From contig NZ_CAKVJB010000039.1 in NCBI RefSeq assembly GCF_934754935.1, positions 1 through 21,023 of the forward strand: 21,023 bases of DNA, written 5' to 3'. Under the pieces are notes generated by a model, which was not told the origin of the DNA, did not search any database, and saw only the letters and a program-made list of their open reading frames with translations. The stretch is from an uncultured Holdemanella sp. Lineage in GTDB: Bacteria; Bacillota_I; Bacilli_A; Erysipelotrichales; Erysipelotrichaceae. The position numbers and the translations under genes were made by a program. This document shows positions 6,692 through 14,594 of this stretch, piece by piece; the first letter of the stretch is position 1, and every line of letters starts with the position of its first letter.

Positions 6692-7936
6692 TTAGAAGCT
6701 ACCGCCACCACCACCATACGTGTCGCCACTACTACTAGTATATGTGCTACTTCCACCGCTCGAACTATCATCATCGTCAGATTTGATTCGATGACGAGTT
6801 ATTGTGTGATACAAGAAGTAGTCATGAGACTCTTTCATCTTCAACGTATTTTTCTTCATATAGTTATGTGCCTTGTCTTCAAAGCTAACAGAATGAAGTT
6901 CATCACGCTTTTTACTAACCACAAAGACTGCACAAATAAAACCTACTAAAAGAGAAATTGGTACACAATACCATGGAAGCCATTTAAACGGCATATTTCC
7001 AACATCATAAGGGCTACCATTATGTGCCTTTTCAACAAACTTTTCGCAAAGACTACCAAACGTTGTAAAAGCCTTCATGTACTTCTCCTTCTTAAAAGAA
7101 GGACCTAGCTTTTCACTAATATAACTAATTCCAGCATCCGTAAAGGCTGTAATACCATAACCATGAGTGGCCATCCAGAACTTACGTGTTTCCATGTTGA
7201 CAACTAAAAGAATTCCATCTTTATTTTTACCCTGACCATACTCAAGCGCTTCATACATCGTCATCGCATAATCAAGAAGTGCCTTACCACCCGTATCTTT
7301 TGTAGTCAATACCGCAACATCTAAACCTTGACGCTTACCAATTTCAGTTAAAGTATCATTTAACTCTTTTCTTTCATCCTCAGTTAATAAACGCGCATCA
7401 TCATTCACAAATCTTAGTCCATCTTGTAATGAAGTAAGACCACTTAAAGCCTGCGCATACTCTTCGGCAAGATTTGGCGCTCTAGTAATATAGTCATCGC
7501 AAAGTCTTGCGTATGTTTCAAACGCATCCACATATTTTCCACTACTTAAATAAGGCGCAAACTCACTACCAATCGCTTGAATCGCATCTGATGAAATAGC
7601 TGAAGTACCTTTTCCATAAGTAGACATCCACCACTTACGAACTTCCATATTGACAACCAATAAAGCACCATCATCACCATAACCACGCTCATCATATTTC
7701 GCTTTTGCGTAGTCTTCTATGGATTGATCACCCATATCATCTGCAGTGATTACCGCAACATCTACACCTTGTCTTTCACTGATCTCAGTTAAAGTATCAT
7801 TTAATTCCTGCTGTTCACTTACAGTTAATAAGCCTGCATTATCCTCTACATATCTTAGATCTTCACTCGCAAAAACCGGGAAGCACATCATAAGTGCAAG
7901 TAGAAGAGATGAACATAAAACACCTAATTTTTTCAT
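6692..7936 (-). CDS. Membrane protein with two tandem TPM domains (YdjH-like)
   Basis: 414 residues from the chosen start. A signal-like hydrophobic stretch (ends FPVFA) is followed by two homologous TPM domains (TLP18.3/Psb32/MOLO-1 type) at about 25-152 and 173-303. Matching blocks are ELNDTLTEISERQGVDVAVIT with ELNDTLTEIGKRQGLDVAVLT, and LLVVNMEVRKWWMSTYGKG with LLVVNMETRKFWMATHGYG. A membrane segment lies at about 320-340, then a charged cytoplasmic part and a Ser/Gly tail ending GGGGGSF. TPM domains are usually single; the pair points to internal duplication. I start at ATG 7936, with AGGAGG 6 bases upstream; the TTG at 7942 abuts that ribosome site and is rejected. It is last in the operon. 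B. subtilis YdjH is a TPM protein in the ydjFGHI operon. The biochemical role is unknown; phosphatase activity was proposed for plant relatives. Confidence 0.85.
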   Translation of the reverse strand: MKKLGVLCSSLLLALMMCFPVFASEDLRYVEDNAGLLTVSEQQELNDTLTEISERQGVDVAVITADDMGDQSIEDYAKAKYDERGYGDDGALLVVNMEVRKWWMSTYGKGTSAISSDAIQAIGSEFAPYLSSGKYVDAFETYARLCDDYITRAPNLAEEYAQALSGLTSLQDGLRFVNDDARLLTEDERKELNDTLTEIGKRQGLDVAVLTTKDTGGKALLDYAMTMYEALEYGQGKNKDGILLVVNMETRKFWMATHGYGITAFTDAGISYISEKLGPSFKKEKYMKAFTTFGSLCEKFVEKAHNGSPYDVGNMPFKWLPWYCVPISLLVGFICAVFVVSKKRDELHSVSFEDKAHNYMKKNTLKMKESHDYFLYHTITRHRIKSDDDDSSSGGSSTYTSSSGDTYGGGGGSF

Positions 7937-7946
7937 ATACAACCTC

Positions 7947-9032
7947 CTACTTTCCCCAACTCATAATCAATATTGCGATATAAGCTAAAACACTTCCAAG
8001 AAGCGTAATCACTACATAGTACAAGTAAACTAGGCTCTTATTTTCTGGAAGATTCCCTACAAATTTACCCGTTTGACCATTCATCGCAAAACTGTAGTTT
8101 TCACCCTTCCATTTCGTATTTAAGATCCACACTGGATACAACGCATATTTTGCCGTACCATTCTGAATCTGAACTGCACTATCCTCACAAGTAACCGTGT
8201 CATACTTACCGCAATTGGTCATAAACGCATCTTCTGTAGACTTCTTTACACGTGTATTGGCACGATCAATACTTGAATCGGCATCCACATCATATTTATC
8301 AGCTAAAAAACCTGCTAAATAAGCCGTCTGAAAATCCACCGCATCTTTTAAGTCATAAGGCTCAATAGACTCCATCATATCATCTGGCATCTTACTTGAA
8401 CCATCCACCGGAATATTTTCAAATCTTACATGTCCTTTACGATATAAACGATAGTATTTGGTTTCCGTATAATCATATTCTGAATCCGACCACATACGAA
8501 CCTTTGTCGCATTATAACGAACCTCACCATCGGCATCCGCATCAAACAACCAGAAAGGCACATATACACCTTTGATTTCTTCAATATGATTTTCGGATCT
8601 GAATTCTTTAGGCAATAAAGTCTTACCCTTATAGTGCTGTTTCAAGCCTTCCTTAGCCGCCTTTTTATCCAACTTAAACGGAATCACTAAATCTGGCTTT
8701 AAAACACCACCCAATTTTTCCTTTACGACAATCGGACTTCCACAAAACGGACAAGATGCAGCCGCCATATTTTCATCCGCAACAATTTCACCACCACACG
8801 AATTACAAACATATGTCAATAATCCATCAGTTTCATTTTCAGCCCACTCTTGACCTGGCTTCACATCCCACTCAAATTGATCTTCTTCCTCAATCTTTAC
8901 AGAATCATATTGCTGAAGTGTTTCCAGAGAAAATTCTGTATCACAATAAGGACACTTCATCTTTTGAAGCTTTGTATCAAACGAAATGGCACCATTACAA
9001 CAAGGACATTTAAACTCTTGTAAAGTACTCAT
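7947..9032 (-). CDS. Membrane-anchored double zinc-ribbon protein (YdjG-like)
   Basis: 361 residues. Two four-cysteine zinc ribbons at the N-terminus: Cys9/Cys12 with Cys27/Cys30, and Cys76/Cys79 with Cys94/Cys97, separated by an acidic linker. A large central domain follows (KPDLVIPFKLDKKAAKEGL, GVYVPFWLFDADADGEV, YALYPVWIL), then a single membrane segment at about 335-357 close to the C-terminus, so the ribbons face the cytoplasm. Proteins of this build are often named TFIIB-type zinc ribbon proteins; B. subtilis YdjG is the comparison. No transcription-factor role is implied. Start ATG at 9032, with AGAGGG about 9 bases upstream. It is 12 bases behind the SPFH gene and 10 bases ahead of the TPM gene, suggesting that the three products act together. 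Confidence 0.85.
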   Translation of the reverse strand: MSTLQEFKCPCCNGAISFDTKLQKMKCPYCDTEFSLETLQQYDSVKIEEEDQFEWDVKPGQEWAENETDGLLTYVCNSCGGEIVADENMAAASCPFCGSPIVVKEKLGGVLKPDLVIPFKLDKKAAKEGLKQHYKGKTLLPKEFRSENHIEEIKGVYVPFWLFDADADGEVRYNATKVRMWSDSEYDYTETKYYRLYRKGHVRFENIPVDGSSKMPDDMMESIEPYDLKDAVDFQTAYLAGFLADKYDVDADSSIDRANTRVKKSTEDAFMTNCGKYDTVTCEDSAVQIQNGTAKYALYPVWILNTKWKGENYSFAMNGQTGKFVGNLPENKSLVYLYYVVITLLGSVLAYIAILIMSWGK

Positions 9033-9044
9033 AATTAAAACCCT

Positions 9045-10391
9045 CTACTTTTCTATGTCATTATCATCAAATGGGTCACCACACTCCGGACAGAATTTAG
9101 GTGGATGATGCGGATCCTCCGGCTGCCAACCACACTTATCACAACGATACAACGGTTCATGAGCCGGCTTTTTTGCACCACACTCTGTACAGAATTTACC
9201 CTTATTTACAGTTCCACAAGTCGGACAAGCCCAACCCTCAACACTTGGCTTAGGCGTTCCACACTCCGGACAGAACTTACCACTTGCGACATGTCCACAA
9301 GTTGGACAAGTCCAGCCATCTGCCTTTACCTCAGGCGTAGGTGCAGGAGTTGGTGTTGGAGTTGGATCAGGAGCTGGTTGAGCAGCAGCACCCGCCGCAT
9401 ATAAGTTTTGCGCATTAATACCACCCTGATTCATGGCCATACCCATACCCATAAATCCAGTCATTGCACCAGACGCATTATTGGCAGCATCCTTCATAGC
9501 TGTAGCCTGGGCACCAACCAAACGACTAGCCGCAACCGTTTGATTCATCGTCATCGCATTTTCTTCCCACTCTGTGATCTTCTTTTCTTGATCTTCAGGA
9601 ATACTCAAAGAGTTAATATTGAAAGATACAACTTCCAAACCACGCTTAGCACGCCATATATCACTCAACTCATCATTTAAAGCGGCCGCAACATCCATTG
9701 TGTGAGCCGGAATCTCATAATACATCACACGATCTGCACTTAATTTTGCCAAGGCAGGCTGTAAAGCCGTCATCAATTCACCCTTAAGCTTGCCCTCAAT
9801 AGTTTCAGACTCAAAATCCTCTCCCACATTTCCACAAACATTCGTATAGAATAAGATTGGATCGGCCACACGATATGTAAAGTTACCATTACAACGCAAT
9901 TTTACAGACAACTTGAAACCCAACTCTTCATTCACAACCACTCTAAATGGAATTGGCGTTGCCGTTCCATATAGAACTTCACCCATTTCCTTTGTGTTCA
10001 CATAATACACTCTTTGATCCTTGGCAGTATCTCCACCAAAAGTGAAACGCTTAGCCATAGTCGAGAAAGAATCCTTAATACTCTGACCTAAACTTCCCGC
10101 AAAGATAGAAGGTTCACTTGAAGAATCATACACAAATTCTCCTGGCGTTGCACAAAGCTCAACAACACGACCCTGATCCACGATCAACATACATTGACCA
10201 TCCGCAACCGCAATCACACTACCATTTGAAATGATATTGTCATTTCCTTTATTACTCGACTTTTTACCCGTCCTTTTAGAACCCTTACGAACCAATACAT
10301 CCTGCTCTAATGCATCACAATAAAAGTACTCCTTCCATTGATCGCCAAAAACAGAACCAACAGCTCCAGCACCAGCACGAATTAATCCCAT
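9045..10391 (-). CDS. SPFH-domain protein with three C-terminal zinc ribbons (YdjI-like)
   Basis: 448 residues. Residues about 20-280 form an SPFH (stomatin/prohibitin/flotillin) domain of the kind often mislabelled virion core protein: VIAVADGQCMLIVDQGRVVE, ATPGEFVYDSSSEPSIF, FRVVVNEELGFKLSVKLRCN, GLEVVSFNINSLSIPED. An Ala/Met/Gly-rich stretch (300-338) and a Pro/Thr linker (339-353) lead to three zinc ribbons: Cys362/365/374/377, Cys389/392/401/404 and Cys417/420/434/437. No clear N-terminal membrane helix is seen, so peripheral or partner-mediated membrane binding is likely. In B. subtilis the YdjI/YdjG/YdjH set helps bring the PspA-family protein YdjF to the membrane; this window has no PspA gene. 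Start ATG at 10391, 3 bases after the previous stop, with GAGGTG overlapping that gene's end. Confidence 0.88.
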   Translation of the reverse strand: MGLIRAGAGAVGSVFGDQWKEYFYCDALEQDVLVRKGSKRTGKKSSNKGNDNIISNGSVIAVADGQCMLIVDQGRVVELCATPGEFVYDSSSEPSIFAGSLGQSIKDSFSTMAKRFTFGGDTAKDQRVYYVNTKEMGEVLYGTATPIPFRVVVNEELGFKLSVKLRCNGNFTYRVADPILFYTNVCGNVGEDFESETIEGKLKGELMTALQPALAKLSADRVMYYEIPAHTMDVAAALNDELSDIWRAKRGLEVVSFNINSLSIPEDQEKKITEWEENAMTMNQTVAASRLVGAQATAMKDAANNASGAMTGFMGMGMAMNQGGINAQNLYAAGAAAQPAPDPTPTPTPAPTPEVKADGWTCPTCGHVASGKFCPECGTPKPSVEGWACPTCGTVNKGKFCTECGAKKPAHEPLYRCDKCGWQPEDPHHPPKFCPECGDPFDDNDIEK

Positions 10392-10394
10392 ATA

Positions 10395-10883
10395 CTACAC
10401 CTCTTCCCATGTATCCATTGATTGGATTCTTAATTCATTTACTATTTTTTGTACCAAACCATCAAAAGCATCCACATTACTCGAAATTTCGATTCTTAGT
10501 ACACCACTATTCATACTTGGCATATTCACCAAATATGTTCTTTTTATTATATTTAGCTCTTCTAATTCCTCAGCCACACTCACCTTATAAGAAAGTATGT
10601 CTAAGACATCATACTTTAGACTTTCAAACTCTACGCGAACCACTTCATCATAAGACATCGCATTATTTCGAATATAAGGAATGGTATCCACAAACACTAA
10701 AATATCCGTATTCTTACCAAGAATGCGATACATCATTCCAGACGCAACCACTTTACTTTTATACGAAACTCGCTCGTCCTCTACAAGAAAATAAGCATCA
10801 ATATTCGAAAGAGTGAATGTACAAGCCAATCCCTGCACATTCATCTCTTTTCTTTTGGCATATCCATCATTTGGATTCGACAT
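10395..10883 (-). CDS. Leaderless paralogue of the operon's lipoprotein domain
   Basis: 162 residues with neither signal peptide nor lipobox. It aligns along its whole length with the mature part of the preceding lipoprotein: KRKEMNVQGLACTFTLSNIDAYFLV against DRKEYESEGLACNFKLPNLDSFYLV, then a shared pattern through TYLVNMPSMNSGVLRIEIS and YYIEHPDLPNGIVCIEVC, ending in a similar helix. It therefore looks like a duplicate that lost the export part and would stay in the cytoplasm. Start ATG at 10883, 9 bases behind the previous stop, has no clear ribosome site; coupling to the upstream gene or a later ATG (14th codon) is possible. It lies between the lipoprotein array and the SPFH gene. Function unknown. 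Confidence 0.75.
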   Translation of the reverse strand: MSNPNDGYAKRKEMNVQGLACTFTLSNIDAYFLVEDERVSYKSKVVASGMMYRILGKNTDILVFVDTIPYIRNNAMSYDEVVRVEFESLKYDVLDILSYKVSVAEELEELNIIKRTYLVNMPSMNSGVLRIEISSNVDAFDGLVQKIVNELRIQSMDTWEEV

Positions 10884-10892
10884 AAAGTAGAA

Positions 10893-11507
10893 TTATTCAA
10901 CATCTAAAAGCTCAACAACTTTGAACTCTTTAATAATCGCTTCTGCAAGTTCATCGGAAATATCTTTATCATCATATTCACAGACTTCAATACAAACGAT
11001 TCCATTTGGAAGATCTGGATGTTCAATATAGTATTCTTTCTTTAAATTATCCTCATCCGATAAATCTGCAACTAAAGCTCTATAACCACCGACTTTTGTC
11101 TCTGTATATTCAGCTTCCCCATTCAAATCTTTTGTCGCAAGCTCTTCAATAGTATATCCATCACTCCATTCTGCGAATGCATCGTCTCCTACATATACTA
11201 AAAGAGCCGGAAGATAATCATCACGAACTTCATATTTTATGCTTCCAAGTGATAATTCCGTATTGTAAACAGGCTTTTCTAAACCCTTCACCAAATAGAA
11301 AGAATCCAAGTTTGGCAATTTAAAATTACAAGCTAGACCCTCCGATTCATACTCTTTTCGATCCGCAAACTTCTGCTCTTCTTTCTTCTCTACCGTTTTT
11401 GTACCATCCGTCTTTGTAGTCGTACCACCATCACTTGCACCACACGCAACTAGACTCAAGCCCATACCAAGCACAAACAGACTTGTTAATAACTTATTAT
11501 TTTTCAT
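10893..11507 (-). CDS. Lipoprotein of the operon's paralogous family (204 aa)
   Basis: Signal peptide with lipobox LVAC (lipidated Cys22), a short Thr/Lys/Glu linker and one family domain from about residue 50: GLACNFKLPNLDSFYLV at its start, YYIEHPDLPNGIVCIEV late, and a final helix with IIKEFKVVELL. It lacks the otherwise common TxGxYSGY block, having KVGGYRALV instead, and is closest to the leaderless protein encoded next. Start ATG at 11507; GGAG lies about 5 bases upstream in AGGAGAACAT. The product should sit on the outer face of the membrane. No known function. Confidence 0.82.
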   Translation of the reverse strand: MKNNKLLTSLFVLGMGLSLVACGASDGGTTTKTDGTKTVEKKEEQKFADRKEYESEGLACNFKLPNLDSFYLVKGLEKPVYNTELSLGSIKYEVRDDYLPALLVYVGDDAFAEWSDGYTIEELATKDLNGEAEYTETKVGGYRALVADLSDEDNLKKEYYIEHPDLPNGIVCIEVCEYDDKDISDELAEAIIKEFKVVELLDVE

Positions 11508-11524
11508 ATTATGTTCTCCTATTA

Positions 11525-12673
11525 TTATTTAATTTCTACCTTCAATTGCTGCAAAGCCGCCAATAATACATCTTCTAATCCTGTCGTATCATCTGAATCA
11601 TCACGAAGTTTTACAGAACATGATAATATTACATTTTTATCACCCACTGGATAATTTAATTTATACCTATATGTCGTATCATTGGCACTATTCCAATAAT
11701 TCGTGTAACTCTTCGAACGATATCCAGAATATTCACCCAATGTATACTCTGTGAATGGCTCTTCTCCTTCACTTAAATGCTCATTATGGAAGACGATAGC
11801 CTCTTCAAGCGTATCACTTGAATCTGTACATATGTTAACGTAGATTGAACGATCTGGATCTTTTCGACTTAATGTATAACCAATGTTTCCCTTATCTTGT
11901 TTACCCTTGATCGTGTCATACTTTTCACTAGGCGTATAGAACGAAGTCAAATCCCTTGGTAAAGTTAATTTTGCACGAGAGGATTCACCAACAATTTCCT
12001 TGCTGTTTTCATCCTTCTTCTCTTCTTTAACTTCCTTCTTGACTTCCTCTTTCTTTTCTTCCTTCACTTTTTCTAGCTTCATATTCTTAATGATAGCCTT
12101 CGCAAAAGGTTCTAAATCCGAAGTATCCTTTTCTTTATCATTCTTCTGGTTGATTTCAATAGAAACGACTTTATTGATATCTTCAACTGGATAATCTACA
12201 TAATAGTGAAGTCTAGTATTTTCAACTGTACCCAGATTGATGGTATGACTATACGCATCAAAGCCCTCAAACGTACAAGGCTTATACTTTTTATCCTCGT
12301 CATTTTCGCCATACATTGAATTCTGTAGATCCGCACTCGATTCAGCCGAGCTAGACGACAACAATTTAATTTCAGCATTCAACTCGTATTTGTTCTCTTC
12401 ATTTAAACACGTATAGATAATGGAACCATTGTCCTTTACCATACTCTCCATTTTACCTACACCCTCTCTAGATGAAGTAAAATAAGGAGATAGATCTTCA
12501 GGAACACTCAATTTAGCCGTTCGATCCTGCGTATCTATTCGTTTCTCTTCTTTTTTCTTTTCCGCTACCTTAGCCTCTTCTTTTTTAGTCTCTGTCTTTT
12601 CACTTGAACAAGCCACTAAACTAAGTCCCATACCCAAAACTAAGAAGCCAGTTAATAACTTATTCCGATTCAT
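11525..12673 (-). CDS. Two-domain lipoprotein of the paralogous family (382 aa)
   Basis: Signal peptide with lipobox LVAC (Cys22), a Lys/Glu stalk (about 29-45), family domain A at about 53-202, a second Lys/Glu-rich linker (203-225) and family domain B at about 233-382. Domain B carries the fullest set of family landmarks: LTLPRDLTSFYTP, YTLGEYSGYRS, YKLNYPVGDKNVIL and the closing LQQLKVEIK. Domain A is more divergent (LSVPEDLSPYFTSS, YYVDYPVEDINKVV, IIKNMKLEK). This is most simply an in-frame fusion or internal duplication of neighbouring single-domain genes. Start ATG at 12673, with AGGAGAA upstream overlapping the end of the preceding gene (4-base gap). Confidence 0.82.
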   Translation of the reverse strand: MNRNKLLTGFLVLGMGLSLVACSSEKTETKKEEAKVAEKKKEEKRIDTQDRTAKLSVPEDLSPYFTSSREGVGKMESMVKDNGSIIYTCLNEENKYELNAEIKLLSSSSAESSADLQNSMYGENDEDKKYKPCTFEGFDAYSHTINLGTVENTRLHYYVDYPVEDINKVVSIEINQKNDKEKDTSDLEPFAKAIIKNMKLEKVKEEKKEEVKKEVKEEKKDENSKEIVGESSRAKLTLPRDLTSFYTPSEKYDTIKGKQDKGNIGYTLSRKDPDRSIYVNICTDSSDTLEEAIVFHNEHLSEGEEPFTEYTLGEYSGYRSKSYTNYWNSANDTTYRYKLNYPVGDKNVILSCSVKLRDDSDDTTGLEDVLLAALQQLKVEIK

Positions 12674-12677
12674 ATTA

Positions 12678-13352
12678 TTATTCTCCTATTAATTCAATCT
12701 TTAAATTATGCACCACATCCAGCAACAATGGCTCCAATAAAGAAGTGTCGTCATCATTACGTAATTCTTCACGAATAGTTAATACGACATCTTGACCATC
12801 CACTAGATAATCAAGCACATAATGATATTCAATTGATTTATCACTTGTCACCACATACTTATATCCAGAATATTCACCTACAGTACATGGCTCATACATT
12901 TTTGATTCATCCTTACAAACCTTGTTGTGAGAAATACTGGCAGCCTCTGCTGAATCCCAGCCATCCGTTCCAATTGAGAAATGAATGGTGAACGTACGAT
13001 CTTTCGCATATAACGAATACCCCAATACATTCGATTCTTCCATATAGCTATATCGAGAAAGTTCTCTAGCTGGTGTATGGAAAGAAGTTAAATCCTTAGG
13101 CAAAGTAACTCTCACCTTTTTATTCGCATAACTAATGATTGTACTATCCTTTTCTTTTTCTTCCTCAGCTGCCTTAGCCTTTTCTTCTTCCTTCTTCTCT
13201 TCTTTTACTTTTTCTTCTTTTTCTTCGATTGCCTTAGTCTCTTCTATTTTCTTTTCTTCTACCTTTTCTTCAGGCTCATTTGATGAACAAGCCACTAAAC
13301 TAAGTCCTAACCCCAAGACTAAGAAACTAGTTAATAACTTATTCCTTTTCAC
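12678..13352 (-). CDS. Lipoprotein of the paralogous family with long Lys/Glu stalk (224 aa)
   Basis: Starts at the GTG at 13352, giving MKRNKLLTSF, which matches the paralogues; AGGTG lies 6 bases upstream. An in-frame GTG at 13361 immediately follows the previous stop and is less likely. Signal peptide with lipobox LVAC (Cys22); a Lys/Glu/Ala stalk of about 40 residues (28-69), the longest in the array; then one family domain from about residue 77: VTLPKDLTSFHTP, YEPCTVGEYSGYKY, YVLDYLVDGQDVVL, VHNLKIELI. The long charged stalk would hold the domain away from the membrane. No function is known. Confidence 0.82.
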   Translation of the reverse strand: MKRNKLLTSFLVLGLGLSLVACSSNEPEEKVEEKKIEETKAIEEKEEKVKEEKKEEEKAKAAEEEKEKDSTIISYANKKVRVTLPKDLTSFHTPARELSRYSYMEESNVLGYSLYAKDRTFTIHFSIGTDGWDSAEAASISHNKVCKDESKMYEPCTVGEYSGYKYVVTSDKSIEYHYVLDYLVDGQDVVLTIREELRNDDDTSLLEPLLLDVVHNLKIELIGE

Positions 13353-13361
13353 TCTGATCAC

Positions 13362-13952
13362 CTACTCTTCCATACAAATTTCAACAACGATATTATCCAA
13401 CACAGCAAGTGTTACCTCATCCAAATCATTGACTCCTTCTTGTTCTACATAGATTTGTAAAACAACATTATCTTCACCAACTGGATAATCAATCAACATC
13501 TTATCGTATGTTTTATCCGACGAATCATATACCGTCGTTTTCTTATACCCCGAATATTTACCAATCGTAAATGCCTTATATTGATCTGCTTCATCTTCAA
13601 AACCTGCATTCAAGACATCCGCCGTTTCCTTGGCTGCCTTACGATAATCACAATCAATTGAAATTTGCGTGATATACGTACGATCATCCGAATGTAAATC
13701 ATATTTAAGGATACGATCACCCTCTAGCTTGCCCGATATATCTAAGCCTTCTTGTTTTGGTGTATAAACCGACAATAAATCTGGCATCGTCATCTTTATG
13801 AAATACCCATTCATTTGTGCGACTCCAGTCATTTCACCAATCTCTTTCTTTTCTTCTTTTTTCACTTGTGAAACTTCTGGTTTTTCTGCACAAGAAGCTA
13901 GGCTTAAACCTATACCTAACGCAAGCAAGATCTTAGCTAGCTTACGATTCAT
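13362..13952 (-). CDS. Lipoprotein of the paralogous family (196 aa)
   Basis: I start at the ATG at 13952, 4 bases after the preceding stop, because it gives MNRKLAKILL and a normal signal peptide with lipobox LASC (Cys21). TTG 13979 and GTG 13964 extend the frame into the upstream gene. The ribosome site is weak (GTGAG), so coupling with the upstream gene is likely. A short Lys/Glu linker is followed by one family domain: MTMPDLLSVYTP, YKAFTIGKYSGYKK, LIDYPVGEDNVVLQI, LDNIVVEI. Function unknown. Confidence 0.8.
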   Translation of the reverse strand: MNRKLAKILLALGIGLSLASCAEKPEVSQVKKEEKKEIGEMTGVAQMNGYFIKMTMPDLLSVYTPKQEGLDISGKLEGDRILKYDLHSDDRTYITQISIDCDYRKAAKETADVLNAGFEDEADQYKAFTIGKYSGYKKTTVYDSSDKTYDKMLIDYPVGEDNVVLQIYVEQEGVNDLDEVTLAVLDNIVVEICMEE

Positions 13953-13956
13953 AGGC

Positions 13957-14592
13957 TTACTCACATTTCTTCTTTTCAACTTTTACGTTATCCAAAATTG
14001 CAGTAATAATAGCCTCTGTATCCGAATCATCCGCTTCCGCTTTTAGCTTTTCAACTACAACCTTAATCGTTCCTTTAAAACCATCTCGATCCAAATTGAA
14101 ATACATATTGTACGTTACATAATCATCATAAGAATAATCCGAAATTTTATTTACACCTGTATAGTCACCTACTTGATAAGGCTTATAAAGCTTACTCTCA
14201 TCTTCTTCACCTTTATTGAAGGTTTCAGCCACTTCATCCGCTGTCGCATCTGCATTTGCTTCAATGGCCGCAATCTTTTTCGTATCTGCCTCTTCATTTT
14301 CAAAGCTATAACGAATAAAGGAATCATCCACGATCTCGCCAGTAACCTTTACACCTTCAGCTGGCGTATAAATCGTTGTGAAATCTTCAGGCATTGTGAT
14401 GATGATCTCATACTTCTTGTTGTAGTTTTTACTCACCACAAAATCCGTTGCCTTCTCTTCCTTCTTTTCTTCCTTTTTATCTTCAACAACCTTTGTATCT
14501 TCCTTTTTAGGCTCTGGATCATTCGATGCACACGCAGCTAAACTTAAACCCATACCTACAACTAATAAGCTCTTCACAAATTTTGCGTTCAT
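13957..14592 (-). CDS. Lipoprotein of the paralogous family (211 aa)
   Basis: Signal peptide with lipobox LAAC (Cys21), a Lys/Glu/Asp stalk (about 27-49), then one family domain from about residue 57: IIITMPEDFTTIYTP, YKPYQVGDYTGVNK and the closing ILDNVKVEKKK. The usual YPVG block is replaced by FNLDRDGFKGTI, making this one of the more divergent copies. Start ATG at 14592, 2 bases after the previous stop, with GAGG about 10 bases upstream. Confidence 0.82.
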   Translation of the reverse strand: MNAKFVKSLLVVGMGLSLAACASNDPEPKKEDTKVVEDKKEEKKEEKATDFVVSKNYNKKYEIIITMPEDFTTIYTPAEGVKVTGEIVDDSFIRYSFENEEADTKKIAAIEANADATADEVAETFNKGEEDESKLYKPYQVGDYTGVNKISDYSYDDYVTYNMYFNLDRDGFKGTIKVVVEKLKAEADDSDTEAIITAILDNVKVEKKKCE

Positions 14593-14594
14593 GC

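Noticed and set aside
7937..7942. TTG start of the TPM-domain gene
   Set aside because: It directly abuts AGGAGG, which is correctly spaced for the ATG two codons later.
12000..12194. Plus-strand Ser/Phe-rich frame that looks like a membrane protein
   Set aside because: It is the reverse of the Lys/Glu-rich linker of the 382-residue lipoprotein, as are the similar frames near 13135-13452 and 13798-14046.
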